From contig NZ_JAIWYX010000011.1 in NCBI RefSeq assembly GCF_020251205.1, positions 1 to 64,000 of the forward strand: 64,000 nucleotides of DNA, given 5' to 3'. A model generated the notes under the pieces. That model was not told where the DNA came from, did not search any database, and worked only from the letters and a program-made list of their open reading frames with translations. The stretch is from Arthrobacter sp. M4 (lineage in GTDB: Bacteria; Actinomycetota; Actinomycetes; Actinomycetales; Micrococcaceae). Position numbers and translations under genes: made by a program. Below, in pieces: positions 45,413 through 55,332 of the stretch (position 1 is the first letter of the stretch; each line of letters begins with the position of its first letter).

Positions 45413-46953
45413 GTTTGACCATTTCCTCTTCTGCCAGCGCGGCTGACGCGGCCGCAGAATCTGTTGACGCTTCTCCACGGACCTATCAGGTGCGCACGTT
45501 CGGCTGCCAGATGAACGTGCACGATTCCGAGCGCATGGCCGGGCTACTGGAAGAGGCCGGTTACGTCCCTGCTGCGGACGGCCACGCAGACGTCGTCGTG
45601 TTCAATACGTGCGCCGTACGGGAAAATGCGGACAACAAACTCTACGGAAACCTGGGGCAGTTGGCGCCTATCAAGGCCGCCAACCCCGGTATGCAGATCG
45701 CGGTAGGCGGCTGTTTGGCCCAGAAAGACCGCGACACCATCCTGCGGAAGGCTCCGTGGGTGGATGCTGTCTTCGGCACGCACAATGTTGGAGCGCTTCC
45801 TGCACTCCTGGACCGCGCCCGGCACAACCATGAGGCCCAGCTCGAGATTTTGGAATCGCTGGACGTTTTCCCGTCGACGCTTCCCACCAAGCGTGATTCC
45901 GTTTACTCGGGGTGGGTATCCATCTCCGTCGGCTGCAACAACACCTGCACTTTTTGCATCGTTCCCTCCCTGCGTGGCAAGGAAAAAGATCGCCGTCCGG
46001 GTGAGATCCTTGCCGAGATTCAGGCTCTGGTGGATGACGGTGCCGTGGAAGTCACGCTGCTCGGCCAGAACGTCAATTCGTACGGAGTCGAGTTCGGGGA
46101 CCGCCAGGCTTTCTCCAAGTTGCTGCGGGCCTGCGGAGAGATCGACGGGCTGGAGCGTGTTCGCTTCACGAGCCCGCACCCGGCTGCTTTCACTGACGAT
46201 GTGATTGAGGCGATGGCGGAAACACCGAACGTCATGCCGCAATTGCACATGCCGCTGCAGTCGGGTTCGGACAAGGTCCTGCGGGACATGAAGCGTTCGT
46301 ACCGTTCCACCAAATTCCTTGGCATCCTGGATAAGGTCCGCGAACGCATCCCGCACGCTGCCATCTCCACGGACATCATCGTGGGCTTCCCGGGCGAAAC
46401 TGAAGAAGACTTCCAGGCCACGTTGGACGTTGTTGAGAAGTCCCGGTTCGCCAATGCTTTCACCTTCCAGTATTCAAAGCGGCCGGGCACGCCCGCTGCC
46501 GAACTGCCGGAACAACTCCCCAAGGCGGTGGTGCAGGAACGCTTCGAGAGGCTGGTGGCCCTCCAGGACCGAATCGCTTCGGAGGAGAACGCCAAACAGG
46601 TCGGCCGCCGCGTTGAAGTCCTCGTGACTGCACAGTCCGGCCGCAAAGCCGAGGAGACCCACAGGCTTTCCGGACGGGGACCTGACCAGCGCCTGGTGCA
46701 CTTCTCCGTGCCTGGGGGAGCGCCGACTCCACGTCCCGGTGATTTCGTGACGGTCCCCATCACGGAAGCCGCAGCCTTCCACCTCATCGCGGATCCCGCC
46801 ACGGTGGACCACTACGTTCTGCGCCGTTCCCGGGCCGGGGACGCGTGGGATCGTTCACAGGCAGACTCCTGTGGCGTTCCTGCCGTCGGCGGCAAGGGCA
46901 CAAGCAAGGGCGTATCGCTCGGTATGCCGTCGCTTCCGGTTCGGCGCGCCTAG
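45409..46953 (+). CDS. miaB: tRNA-2-methylthio-N6-dimethylallyladenosine synthase MiaB
   Basis: Radical SAM methylthiotransferase acting on i6A37 in tRNA. The 514-residue protein has the N-terminal UPF0004 domain with auxiliary-cluster cysteines (TFGCQMN, FNTCAVR, GGCLAQ), the SAM motif [11 protein letters not shown] near residue 180, and a C-terminal TRAM domain (GRRVEVLV). A further 60-residue tail beyond TRAM is not conserved-looking. It works after MiaA, encoded next. Confidence 0.96.
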   Translation: MSLTISSSASAADAAAESVDASPRTYQVRTFGCQMNVHDSERMAGLLEEAGYVPAADGHADVVVFNTCAVRENADNKLYGNLGQLAPIKAANPGMQIAVGGCLAQKDRDTILRKAPWVDAVFGTHNVGALPALLDRARHNHEAQLEILESLDVFPSTLPTKRDSVYSGWVSISVGCNNTCTFCIVPSLRGKEKDRRPGEILAEIQALVDDGAVEVTLLGQNVNSYGVEFGDRQAFSKLLRACGEIDGLERVRFTSPHPAAFTDDVIEAMAETPNVMPQLHMPLQSGSDKVLRDMKRSYRSTKFLGILDKVRERIPHAAISTDIIVGFPGETEEDFQATLDVVEKSRFANAFTFQYSKRPGTPAAELPEQLPKAVVQERFERLVALQDRIASEENAKQVGRRVEVLVTAQSGRKAEETHRLSGRGPDQRLVHFSVPGGAPTPRPGDFVTVPITEAAAFHLIADPATVDHYVLRRSRAGDAWDRSQADSCGVPAVGGKGTSKGVSLGMPSLPVRRA

Positions 46954-46957
46954 GGCC

Positions 46958-47884
46958 GTGGCCTCCCACGCTGATATGGCGACGGGTTCGGACGCTGAAC
47001 TGCCCGTCATTGCCGTCGTTGGTCCTACTGGTTCAGGCAAGTCGGACCTTGGCGTAGAACTAGCGCTGGCACTGCAAGGGGAAGTCATAAACGCCGACTC
47101 CATGCAGTTCTACCGCGGCATGGACATCGGTACGGCCAAGATCAGCGAATCCGAGCGGCGGGGGGTGCCTCACCACCTGCTGGACATCCTGGATGTGGCT
47201 GAAGAAGCCAGCGTCTCCAGGTTCCAGGCTGAGTGCCGCCAAATCATTGCGGACATCCACGGCCGCGGTAAGCGGGCAATCGTGGTGGGCGGATCCGGAC
47301 TCTACGTGCGGGCGGCCCTGGATGTCCTCGAATTCCCTGGAACCGATCCTGCCCTCCGCCGCAGGCTGGAGAAGGAACTCGTTGCTGTTGGCCTGACAGG
47401 CATGCAGGCCCGCCTGCGGGCAGTCGACCCCGTGAGCGCGGGGCGACTCGGTGACGCCCGCCGGGTAGTCAGGGCTTTGGAAGTCCACGAACTCACGGGC
47501 CGGCCGTTCAGTTCCTTCATGCCCAGCCGCGAGTACTTCCAGCCGGCGGTGCAGATAGGCCTGGACGTTCCGCGCGATGTCCTCCACCAGCGGCTCGCCA
47601 CCCGGGTTCACGCCATGGTGGACGCCGGCCTGCTGGACGAAGTCCGAGCGCTCGACGCCCGCGGGCTGAGGCGGGGAAAGACGGCCTCAAGGGCCCTCGG
47701 CTACGCCCAGTTCCTCCGGGTCCTGGATGGTGCATCCGACGTCGACGCCGCCGCGGAGGAAACCATCGTGGCCACACGGCAGTTCGCCCGGCGCCAACTC
47801 ACATGGTTCCGCGCTGACCCGCGGATCAACTGGCTTCCGTGGGATGACCGCCAGTTGGTGGCCCGCGCTGCAAAACTCTGCTGA
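46958..47884 (+). CDS. miaA: tRNA dimethylallyltransferase MiaA
   Basis: Adds the dimethylallyl group to A37 of tRNAs reading U-starting codons, making the substrate of MiaB. The protein (308 residues from this start) has the P-loop [30 protein letters not shown], and [11 protein letters not shown]. The start is uncertain: GTG 46958 directly follows the miaB stop with a short AGGG; ATG 46976 would remove six residues. miaB-miaA overlap in transcription is likely. Confidence 0.94.
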   Translation: MASHADMATGSDAELPVIAVVGPTGSGKSDLGVELALALQGEVINADSMQFYRGMDIGTAKISESERRGVPHHLLDILDVAEEASVSRFQAECRQIIADIHGRGKRAIVVGGSGLYVRAALDVLEFPGTDPALRRRLEKELVAVGLTGMQARLRAVDPVSAGRLGDARRVVRALEVHELTGRPFSSFMPSREYFQPAVQIGLDVPRDVLHQRLATRVHAMVDAGLLDEVRALDARGLRRGKTASRALGYAQFLRVLDGASDVDAAAEETIVATRQFARRQLTWFRADPRINWLPWDDRQLVARAAKLC

Positions 47885-47952
47885 GAACGCTCTGCTATGA
47901 ACGCTCTGCTTAGAACCCGGGACAGGATTTCCGGCGGACGAACCATGCCCGG

Positions 47953-47969
47953 TAGCATTTTGACGCATG
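47953..47969 (+). promoter_or_regulatory. Leaderless promoter core of dapF
   Basis: TAGCAT at 47953-47958, eight nt, ATG at 47967. Confidence 0.5.
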
Positions 47970-48947
47970 GTTGAGACCTCTGCCGGACCGTCTGCCCAAG
48001 CCCCCTCAACAGTGCCCAGCGCCCCGCTACCAGGTGTGCCGGCCGGCCTCGCAGGGCTGCCGTTCTCAAAAGGCCACGGAACCGGCAACGACTTTGTGTT
48101 GATCGCCGATCCCGAAGATCTGCACAAAGTAGGTGCCGAGCAGGTCGCTTTCCTGTGCGACCGCCACTTGGGCATTGGGGCTGATGGCCTGATCCGGGCT
48201 GTGCCGTCCCGTTACCTGCCAGAAGGCCGCGAGTTGCTGGAAATGGACCCCGAAGCTGAATGGTTCATGGACTACCGCAACGGCGACGGTTCCTTGTCCG
48301 AGATGTGCGGCAACGGCGTGCGTGTATTTGTCCACTTCCTCATCACGCAAGGTCTCGTAGCCCTCGGGCCTGGGGAGACCCTGACTATCGGCACTCGGGG
48401 CGGCATCAAGAAAGTGTCCCGCACGCCTAGGGGCTATGCAGTGGACATGGGTCCGTGGGAGTTCATCTTCCCGGAGGACGCCACAGCCAAAGCCATGGAT
48501 TCGCTGGTCAGCGCCACCGGCCTTGATGTTCCCCGGCCTGGTTTGTCCGTCAGCATGGGCAACCCCCACACCGTGGTCGCCCTGGCCGAACTGGGCGAAC
48601 TCTCGGCAATGCAGTTGTTCACGGCGCCCATCGTTGACCCCAAGCCTGTCAACGGGACCAACGTGGAGTTTGTAGTGCCCGCCGAGCCATTGGTCCACGA
48701 AGGCGTCGGAACCATCACCATGCGCGTCCACGAACGCGGAGTGGGCGAAACCCAGTCCTGCGGCACTGGAGCGTGTGCTGCGGCAGTCGCCATCCGGCAC
48801 TGGGCAGGCCAGGGGGCACCGAATTCCTGGCACGTCAACGTCCCAGGCGGTGTGGTTGGCGTCCGTTTCTTCCCGGGACAAGGCGGCCGTGAGCATGTCG
48901 AACTCAGTGGGCCGGCCGTCGTCGTCGCTACTGGAACGCTTTCCTGA
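47967..48947 (+). CDS. dapF: Diaminopimelate epimerase
   Basis: Interconverts LL- and meso-diaminopimelate for peptidoglycan and lysine. The 326-residue protein has [14 protein letters not shown] at the start of the catalytic core, the first active-site Cys in [11 protein letters not shown] and the second in [13 protein letters not shown] Pro/Ala-rich N-terminal extension of about 30 residues precedes the core; the ATG at 47967 is supported by the -10 at 47953. Its 3' end overlaps the convergent methyltransferase by 20 nt. Confidence 0.95.
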   Translation: MVETSAGPSAQAPSTVPSAPLPGVPAGLAGLPFSKGHGTGNDFVLIADPEDLHKVGAEQVAFLCDRHLGIGADGLIRAVPSRYLPEGRELLEMDPEAEWFMDYRNGDGSLSEMCGNGVRVFVHFLITQGLVALGPGETLTIGTRGGIKKVSRTPRGYAVDMGPWEFIFPEDATAKAMDSLVSATGLDVPRPGLSVSMGNPHTVVALAELGELSAMQLFTAPIVDPKPVNGTNVEFVVPAEPLVHEGVGTITMRVHERGVGETQSCGTGACAAAVAIRHWAGQGAPNSWHVNVPGGVVGVRFFPGQGGREHVELSGPAVVVATGTLS

Positions 48948-49542
48948 CCCGCAGGATCCGGAAGGACTTGGATGTGCTTTCCCGGGTGACCGTGAAGGTG
49001 TTGTCCAGCACTTCCGCCAACCAGCGCTGAAGCGAATCCGATCCCAGGTTTTTCTGCACCACCAGCCAGGCTGAGCCGCCCGGCGCGAGCCTCGGCAACC
49101 ACAGCAATAGGAGTGAATGCAGTTCATTCTTGCCGATGCGGATGGGCGGATTGGACCAGATGGTGTCGAATCGCAGATCCGGGTCCACCTCCTCTGGCAG
49201 GCTGGCTTTGACGTTGTTTGCGCCCAGCAGGGCGGCATTTTCGTTGGTGAGGGCCACGCAACGCTCGTTGACATCGACGGCATAGACATGCGCGTGCGGG
49301 GCCCGCAAGGCCATCGTTAGGGCCAGAGGACCCCAGCCGCATCCGATGTCCAGCAGGTTCCCTTGGGGCGAGGGCGGCGGAACTTCCGCAAGCAGGATTG
49401 CCGTTCCTTTGTCGATGCCGTCGGGGCTAAAAATGCCGGAAGACGTCTGCAGCTGACGAGTCCTGCCAACCAGCTCCACAGTAAGCGGTTTGCGGGTGAA
49501 CGGCCCGGCCGGCTGGGCGCTGAAATAGTGTGCAGACTCCAT
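48928..49542 (-). CDS. RsmC/RlmG-type class I methyltransferase
   Basis: A 204-residue SAM-dependent methyltransferase of the MTS (methyltransferase small) family. [17 protein letters not shown] is motif [11 protein letters not shown] motif II, and SNPPIRIG the NPP(I/F) catalytic motif of amino-group methylating enzymes acting on rRNA guanines. The length matches the single-domain actinobacterial form. The start at 49542 (MESAHYF) is backed by a minus-strand TACGCT eight nt upstream; the open frame beyond is not conserved. Confidence 0.88.
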   Translation of the reverse strand: MESAHYFSAQPAGPFTRKPLTVELVGRTRQLQTSSGIFSPDGIDKGTAILLAEVPPPSPQGNLLDIGCGWGPLALTMALRAPHAHVYAVDVNERCVALTNENAALLGANNVKASLPEEVDPDLRFDTIWSNPPIRIGKNELHSLLLLWLPRLAPGGSAWLVVQKNLGSDSLQRWLAEVLDNTFTVTRESTSKSFRILRVRKAFQ

Positions 49543-49556
49543 AGTTTGCCAGCGTA
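49540..49556 (-). promoter_or_regulatory. Leaderless promoter core of methyltransferase
   Basis: On the minus strand TACGCT (49556-49551), eight nt, ATG (49542). Confidence 0.5.
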
Positions 49557-49661
49557 GTTGGCGGTGGACGGCTTGGGAAACCGCGGTCTTCCCGCGCACA
49601 AGGCAATGGCGCGGGGGACGTGGCAGCAGCCACAGGTGCGGGGGCGATTTGACACGCATGC

Positions 49662-49695
49662 TAGGGTGATGGGCATGTTCTTGATCTTTGAGTAG
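49662..49695 (+). other. Possible leaderless leader peptide MFLIFE upstream of hflX
   Basis: TAGGGT at 49662-49667, seven nt, then ATG at 49675 and a six-codon ORF (MFLIFE, TAG 49693-49695). This is the same promoter spacing as the leaderless genes nearby. It starts a 400-nt untranslated stretch before hflX that may be an attenuation leader. Confidence 0.4.
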
Positions 49696-50101
49696 CAGGC
49701 CCTTCCGCCGACGCCGTCAGCGACGCAGGCCCTGTCATCCCGGTGCCTTTCCGCGCGCGTCACTGCTTCCCAAGGTCATCCCCTGAATCCCCGTCAGTGT
49801 CCTTTTCCGCCGGGACAATGTCCCCGGCGCACAGGATCTGCGTGGTCTGCAGTGGCTCTCCACTTTCCGCGGTAACCGGACGCAGGGACCCGGTGCGAGC
49901 TGGCCGAAGGGTTCTCATCCATCCCAGCCTTCGCTTTCTTCAGCCCAGGAGTGTCCCTTGACTGCCCATAGCCAACCCACAGCACGAAATCAACCGAGCG
50001 CTTCCGCCGACCCAATCGGAGCGGATCAGCCCAGCGCGAATACCGCCCCATTGTCAACGAATCGGCACTATTCTGGAAATGCCGAATATTCAAAGGAGAC
50101 C
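49696..50101 (+). other. Long region between leader ORF and hflX
   Basis: No gene is supported. GCAGGCCCT occurs twice as a direct repeat (near 49695 and 49725). A hairpin is possible at 49809-49828 (GCCGGGA with TCCCCGGC, one bulge). A TATTCT -10 candidate sits at 50069-50074, which would give hflX its own short-leader promoter. Confidence 0.45.
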
Positions 50102-51658
50102 ATGACCACGCAAAAGAAGACCGGAGCCGAATCTCCAGCCCAGGACCTGAGTCCTGAAGAGATTCAGGCTGTCATTGACCGGATTCTTTCGAAGGAGCCG
50201 TCGAACCCCGACGGCGACGGCGCCCGCGGTGTGTTGGGCAGGGCGCAGGCTATCTCCAGCCTGGACGAAGAACACAGCATCTACGACGGCGAGCAGGAAG
50301 ACCTGGCCGAGCGCCGTGCGCTGCGTCGTGTCGCGGGCCTGTCCACAGAACTCGAAGACATCACCGAGGTTGAATACCGGCAGCTGCGCCTGGAGCGCGT
50401 AGTGCTTGCGGGCCTCTGGACTGAAGGAACGCTGGCAGATGCCGAAAACTCCCTCCGGGAGCTGGCGGCCCTCGCGGAGACTGCCGGCTCGGAGGTTCTG
50501 GATGGCATGGTCCAGCGGCGCATGAAGCCGGACCCCGGCACGTTCCTCGGATCCGGCAAAGCGCTGGAACTCAAGGAGATCGTGATGTCCACCGGCGCCG
50601 ACACCGTAGTTGTGGACACCGAGCTTTCTCCCTCCCAACGCCGTGGCCTTGAAGACATCGTCAAGGTCAAGGTCATCGATCGGACCACCCTGATCCTGGA
50701 CATCTTCGCCCAGCACGCAAAGAGCCGCGAAGGTAAAGCCCAGGTGGAACTGGCACAGCTGGAGTACCTGTTGCCGCGCCTGCGTGGTTGGGGTGAGTCG
50801 ATGTCCCGCCAGGCCGGTGGCCAGGTGGGTGGCGCCGGAGCTGGCATGGGTTCGCGTGGTCCCGGTGAAACAAAGATCGAACTGGACCGACGCAGGATCC
50901 GCACACGCATGGCCAAGCTGCGGCGTGAGATCGCCGCGATGAAGCCGGCCCGCGAGACCAAGCGGGCCAATCGCCGTCGTAATGAAATCCCCTCAGTGGC
51001 GATTACCGGGTACACCAACGCTGGAAAGTCGTCGCTGCTGAACCGCTTGACCGACGCGCGTGTGCTGGTGGAGAACGCCCTGTTCGCCACACTGGATCCC
51101 ACAGTCCGGCGGGCCGAAACCCCCGACGGAATCACCTACACTCTTGCGGACACTGTTGGTTTCGTCCGTTCGCTGCCAACGCAGCTGGTGGAGGCCTTCC
51201 GGTCCACTTTGGAGGAAGTGGCGGACTCGGACCTGATCCTGCACGTGGTGGATGCCTCGCACCCGGACCCAGAGGGCCAGATCGCTGCCGTGCGGACCGT
51301 GCTCAGCGAAGTTGATGCGCGAAAGATCCCGGAGATCATCGTCCTCAACAAGGTTGACGTTGCGGACCCGTACGTTGTTGAACGCCTGAAGCAGCGGGAG
51401 CCGCGCCATGCTGTCGTCTCCACCCGGACGGGGCTTGGAATCGGCGAACTGCTGGCGCAAATCAGCGCTTCCATCCCGCGGCCAGGAGTGAAGCTCGAGC
51501 TCCTCATTCCGTACAACCGCGGCGACCTCATCAGCAAGCTGCACGACTCCGATTCGGAGATCCTCAGCCTGGAACACGAGGAGCACGGAACGCGGGTTGT
51601 GGCAAAGGTCCGTGAAGGACTTGCCGCGGAACTCGAGTCGTTCGCGAATCATGGCTGA
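50102..51658 (+). CDS. hflX: GTPase HflX
   Basis: Ribosome-associated GTPase that splits stalled ribosomes under stress. The 518-residue protein has the HflX N-terminal domain (TLADAENSLRELAALAETAG; DTELSPSQRRGLE), the Gly-rich linker GGQVGGAGAGMGSRGPGET, and the GTPase domain with GYTNAGKSS near residue 305, DTVGFVRSLP and NKVD. ATG 50102 follows AAAGGAG. The C-terminus overlaps the start of the helicase gene by 8 nt. Confidence 0.95.
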   Translation: MTTQKKTGAESPAQDLSPEEIQAVIDRILSKEPSNPDGDGARGVLGRAQAISSLDEEHSIYDGEQEDLAERRALRRVAGLSTELEDITEVEYRQLRLERVVLAGLWTEGTLADAENSLRELAALAETAGSEVLDGMVQRRMKPDPGTFLGSGKALELKEIVMSTGADTVVVDTELSPSQRRGLEDIVKVKVIDRTTLILDIFAQHAKSREGKAQVELAQLEYLLPRLRGWGESMSRQAGGQVGGAGAGMGSRGPGETKIELDRRRIRTRMAKLRREIAAMKPARETKRANRRRNEIPSVAITGYTNAGKSSLLNRLTDARVLVENALFATLDPTVRRAETPDGITYTLADTVGFVRSLPTQLVEAFRSTLEEVADSDLILHVVDASHPDPEGQIAAVRTVLSEVDARKIPEIIVLNKVDVADPYVVERLKQREPRHAVVSTRTGLGIGELLAQISASIPRPGVKLELLIPYNRGDLISKLHDSDSEILSLEHEEHGTRVVAKVREGLAAELESFANHG

Positions 51659-53729
51659 ATCGCAAACCATGGCCACCCAGGAAAGCGGGCCTGCCAGCGA
51701 GCCTGATCCTGAGGAGTTTGCCCTCGATCTCCTGGACAAGGCGGTAGAGGGCATGGGTGGCCAAAGCCGAACAGGCCAGCACGAGATGACCAGGCAGGTG
51801 GTTCGCGCTATCGAAAGCGGGAACCACCTGCTGGTTCAGGCTGGAACGGGAACGGGGAAATCGCTCGCGTACCTGATTCCGCTCATTGCCCACTCCCTCA
51901 ACAGCAACAAGCCGGCGCTGGTTTCCACGGCCACCCTGGCACTGCAGACGCAGATTGTTGGCCGTGACCTGCCCCGGCTGCTGAAAACGATCAATCCATC
52001 GCTCGACAGGCCGATTGACGTTGCCCTGGTCAAAGGCCGGGCGAACTACGTTTGCCTGCACAAGCTCGACGGCGGGTTCCCCAGTGAGGAGCCCTCCGAG
52101 GGCCAGCTCTTCTCACTGGGTGAGGACACTAGTGTTCCCCATCTGGCTGCTGCCATGGGCGGACCGTCGTCCCAGCTCGGCAAGGAGGTCCTGCGGCTAC
52201 GGGAATGGGCCAAGACCAGTCCAACGGGGGACCGGGACGAGCTAATGCCCGGCGTGACGGACCGCGCCTGGCGGCAGGTATCCGTCACTGCGATGGAATG
52301 CCTGGGTGCGCAGAAATGTCCTGTGGCGGAGGAGTGTTTCAGTGAACGCGCCCGCCAGCACGCTGCCGAGGCAGACGTTGTAGTCACCAACCACGCCATG
52401 CTGGCAGTCAGCGCTTTTGAGGGCCTGGCCGTGCTTCCGGAGTACGACGTGGTTGTGGTGGACGAGGCGCACGAACTGCAGGACCGTGTAACCGGCGCGG
52501 TCTCCGGCCAGCTGTCCGTCGCCATGGTCCACGCTGCGGCGTCCAGCATGCGCAAACGTACTGCGATCACAGTTGACGCGCTCAACGCGGCGGCCGCCGC
52601 CCTTGAACTGGCTTTGACGGCTGTTCCCTCGGGCCTTCAACCGAACGGCCTCAATGAAGAACAGCTTGACGCCGTCGACCAGCTCCGTGAAGCCTGCCGG
52701 GCCGCGCTGTCCGATTCGAAGGGTGATTCCTCCAACGCGGCCGACGGCGGGCGGCAGCTTGCGCGGTCACGCACCATGTTGATCTTGGAACTCTGCGAAC
52801 GGCTGCTGGCCGCCCGGGAGAACCGGGAGGTGGTGTGGTTTTCCCGCACTGGTTCCTTTGACCCCCAGCAGGGGTACAGCCAGCCGGATGACGCAGCTCC
52901 CGCCCTGGTTAATATCGCTCCGCTCAGCGTGGCCGGAAAGCTCCGGGATGGCCTGTTCGACGGTCATACGGTCATCCTGACGTCGGCAACGCTGGCTATC
53001 GGATCGGCGTTCGAACCGGCGGCCGGGGGCCTTGGGCTGCTGGGCGACGGTGCGCCCAGCTGGACCGGCGTCGACGTCGGCTCGCCCTTCGACTACCCGA
53101 AACAGGGTATGTTGTACGTGGCCCGCCACCTGCCGAAACCGGGCCGTGGCACTTCCCCGGAAGCCCTGGATGAACTGTACGGACTCATCAAGTCCTCAGC
53201 AGGTGGGGCACTGTGCCTGTTCTCTTCGCGCCGCGCTGCCGAGGAAGCCGCCGAGGCCATGCGGGAACGACTCGAAGTGACTATTCTGTGCCAGGGCGAA
53301 TCCACCATGGCGGCCCTGGTGAAGCAGTTCGCTGATGAACCGGACACCTGCTTGTTCGGGACGATGTCGCTGTGGCAAGGCGTCGATGTTCCCGGTGGTT
53401 CTTGCCGTTTGGTTGTCATCGACCGAATCCCGTTCCCACGTCCCGACGACCCCCTGATGACCGCACGCTCCCGCGCCGTTGCGCAGGCCGGCGGCAACGG
53501 ATTTATGTCGGTGTCAGCCACCCATGCGGCGATTCGCCTGGCACAGGGGGCGGGAAGGCTCATCAGGTCCACCGGAGACAAGGGTGTAGTCGCGGTGCTG
53601 GATTCACGCCTGGCAACGGAACGCTACAGCTCGTTCCTTCGGGCGGCCCTGCCGCCATTCTGGACCACCGAGGACGGCAAGGTAGTGCGGTCCGCGCTGC
53701 AACGCCTCGCCGCCGGGCATCGTAGCTAG
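51651..53729 (+). CDS. DinG/XPD-like ATP-dependent DNA helicase
   Basis: A 692-residue superfamily 2 helicase. Walker A is [12 protein letters not shown] near residue 65, the DEAH box VVVDEAHEL near residue 275. Four cysteines between them (NYVC, MEC, QKC, EEC) fit the XPD/DinG 4Fe-4S cluster. The C-terminal motor domain has [11 protein letters not shown] and QGAGRLIRS. DinG homologues unwind damaged or R-loop DNA. It is coupled to hflX and convergent with lexA; the two stop codons overlap at a CTAG. Confidence 0.92.
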   Translation: MAESQTMATQESGPASEPDPEEFALDLLDKAVEGMGGQSRTGQHEMTRQVVRAIESGNHLLVQAGTGTGKSLAYLIPLIAHSLNSNKPALVSTATLALQTQIVGRDLPRLLKTINPSLDRPIDVALVKGRANYVCLHKLDGGFPSEEPSEGQLFSLGEDTSVPHLAAAMGGPSSQLGKEVLRLREWAKTSPTGDRDELMPGVTDRAWRQVSVTAMECLGAQKCPVAEECFSERARQHAAEADVVVTNHAMLAVSAFEGLAVLPEYDVVVVDEAHELQDRVTGAVSGQLSVAMVHAAASSMRKRTAITVDALNAAAAALELALTAVPSGLQPNGLNEEQLDAVDQLREACRAALSDSKGDSSNAADGGRQLARSRTMLILELCERLLAARENREVVWFSRTGSFDPQQGYSQPDDAAPALVNIAPLSVAGKLRDGLFDGHTVILTSATLAIGSAFEPAAGGLGLLGDGAPSWTGVDVGSPFDYPKQGMLYVARHLPKPGRGTSPEALDELYGLIKSSAGGALCLFSSRRAAEEAAEAMRERLEVTILCQGESTMAALVKQFADEPDTCLFGTMSLWQGVDVPGGSCRLVVIDRIPFPRPDDPLMTARSRAVAQAGGNGFMSVSATHAAIRLAQGAGRLIRSTGDKGVVAVLDSRLATERYSSFLRAALPPFWTTEDGKVVRSALQRLAAGHRS

Positions 53730-54475
53730 AGCGAGCGCAGGACGGAAACTACCTTGCCCATGATCACGGCATGGTCGCCAAGTATCGGCTCGTACTGCGT
53801 GTTTTGGGGGAGCAGCCATGTGTGGCCGTCGCGTTGGCGGAACGTCTTGACTGTAGCCTCGTCGTCGAGGAGCGCAGCCACGATGTCGCCGTTGACGGCG
53901 TCGTTCTGGCGTCGTACAACCACCCAGTCGCCGTCGCAGATGGCGGCGTCGATCATGGAATCACCCGCCACCTTGAGCATAAAGAGTTCGCCATGCCCCA
54001 CGAGCTGGCGCGGCAGCGGAAGAACGTCTTCAACCGATTGATCGGCGAGGATTGGCCCACCGGCTGCGATGCGGCCCACGAGGGGCACCATGGCGGTGTC
54101 GCTGGCACTGGCCAACTCTGTTACCGAGAGTCCGCCCGTGCTGCGGAGTGCTGCGGGTGCTTCAAGGCCTGGAATATTTAGTTCCCCCTCGTCCAACGTG
54201 AGGGGCATGAGCACTTCCATGGCGCGCGGACGCTTGGGATCGCGGCGGAGGTAACCCAGCTTTTCCAACTGCGACAACTGATGGGTGACGCTGGACAGGC
54301 TGGCCAAGCCCACCACGTCACCGATTTCACGCATGGATGGCGGATAGCCGTTCTCGTTGACCGACCTTTGGATTGTTTCCAGGATCTTCTTTTGGCGCAG
54401 GGTCAGGCTCTTGGGGGCCTTTTGCGACGACTGCGCCCGCTGGGTTGGCCTGCCTCCGGTCGCCTTCGCTGCCAT
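53726..54475 (-). CDS. lexA: LexA repressor
   Basis: SOS repressor that autocleaves when RecA filaments form. The 249-residue protein has the winged HTH ([21 protein letters not shown], split around residue 55), the cleavage site Ala-Gly in [10 protein letters not shown], the catalytic Ser in [11 protein letters not shown] and the Lys in [12 protein letters not shown] 54475 is taken as start; GTG 54499 is an alternative with eight more residues. Its promoter carries a LexA-like box, so it is autoregulated. Confidence 0.96.
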   Translation of the reverse strand: MAAKATGGRPTQRAQSSQKAPKSLTLRQKKILETIQRSVNENGYPPSMREIGDVVGLASLSSVTHQLSQLEKLGYLRRDPKRPRAMEVLMPLTLDEGELNIPGLEAPAALRSTGGLSVTELASASDTAMVPLVGRIAAGGPILADQSVEDVLPLPRQLVGHGELFMLKVAGDSMIDAAICDGDWVVVRRQNDAVNGDIVAALLDDEATVKTFRQRDGHTWLLPQNTQYEPILGDHAVIMGKVVSVLRSL

Positions 54476-54616
54476 GTGATCCAACGCCCTTTCTTTCACC
54501 GCGGCACCAGCCGGCGGCGCCCGGGCCTGAAAATGTCAGACCCTCCTGATGCACTGTCTCCATGCTTGCTTCGGTCTTGATTCAGATGCCTGTTTTCAGT
54601 GCTTGTTCTTCACTCC

Positions 54617-54645
54617 AACCTAGGCCAGCCGCCAACGTTTATCAA
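54617..54645 (-). promoter_or_regulatory. lexA promoter
   Basis: On the minus strand TTGATA (54645-54640), 17-nt spacer, TAGGTT (54622-54617). The best -35/-10 pair in the window. Confidence 0.65.
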
Positions 54646-54657
54646 ACATTTGTTCTA
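54642..54657. promoter_or_regulatory. Second, weaker LexA box over the lexA -35
   Basis: TCAAACATTTGTTCTA; two mismatches to TCGAAC-N4-GTTCGA. It overlaps the -35 of lexA by four bases. Confidence 0.6.
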
Positions 54658-54706
54658 GCGAGTCTCGACACCGTTCGGTGATAGGTGCTAAAAATGGAAC
54701 TGCTCG

Positions 54707-54724
54707 TTCGAATATCTGTTCGAA
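54707..54724. promoter_or_regulatory. LexA (SOS) box before the LysM gene
   Basis: TTCGAATATCTGTTCGAA, 16 of 18 palindromic. It lies 117 nt before the LysM start and about 230 nt from lexA. Confidence 0.87.
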
Positions 54725-54840
54725 AACTGTTTGGTATGGATGCTGCTCTTGGGGATTCCTTCGAACATGCGTCCACTTCGGGACCGCACATCAGCTTGAG
54801 GACAGCGCCTGTAGGAGCGCTAGTAGGAAAGGTTCAGCAC

Positions 54841-55254
54841 ATGGCGACAACAATTTCCGCCTTCGCAACCGGACACAGCGGTGGGCTGCGCCAACATGGG
54901 ATGCGGCACTGCACCGTGTCGGGAAGTCGAGCCAGCCAGCCGCCCCTCAAATTGACGCGGCGTGGGCGCGTGGTCTTCTTCGGTGTTCCTGTGATCCTCT
55001 TGGCTGCCGTGCTGCTGGGTATGGCGGGCTTCCTGAATTCTCCTGCCAAGGCTGCTGACATCGCTTCCGAGCTGCATCAGTCGCCTACCGTGAGCGTTAC
55101 AGTGCAGGCCGGGGACACTCTGTGGTCCATCGCGGCTGAGGCCGTCCCGCACCGGGACGTTAGGGATGTAGTGGCGGACATTGCGGCCCTGAACAACCTC
55201 GACGGCGGCCGCGTCCTTCCCGGTCAGCAGCTCTTTGTGCCCAGGGAGAAATAG
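54841..55254 (+). CDS. SOS-induced LysM membrane protein (YneA/DivS-like position)
   Basis: A 137-residue protein: a basic N-terminus, one membrane helix (about residues 46-66, VVFFGVPVILLAAVLLGMAG) and a C-terminal LysM domain (VQAGDTLWSIAAEAV through LPGQQLFVPREK). Single-pass LysM proteins divergent from lexA are SOS-induced cell-division inhibitors in other Gram-positives (YneA, DivS, Rv2719c). The role here is inferred from position, topology and the LexA box. ATG 54841 has AGGAAAGG at the right distance; the ORF upstream to 54685 runs over the LexA box. Confidence 0.85.
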   Translation: MATTISAFATGHSGGLRQHGMRHCTVSGSRASQPPLKLTRRGRVVFFGVPVILLAAVLLGMAGFLNSPAKAADIASELHQSPTVSVTVQAGDTLWSIAAEAVPHRDVRDVVADIAALNNLDGGRVLPGQQLFVPREK

Positions 55255-55317
55255 CGCCGCCCGCCGTGGACACCCTGGCCAATCCGTCACAGTTTCAGGG
55301 CATCCCACAGGCACCTT

Positions 55318-55332
55318 TAAACTGTCATGGTG
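55318..55332 (+). promoter_or_regulatory. Leaderless promoter core of hisC
   Basis: TAAACT at 55318-55323, six nt, GTG at 55330. The ATG at 55327 is only three nt from the -10. Confidence 0.55.

Noticed and set aside
49649-49667. TTGACA at 49649 as -35 for the TAGGGT at 49662
   Set aside because: The spacer is only seven nt, so the two cannot form one sigma-70-type promoter.
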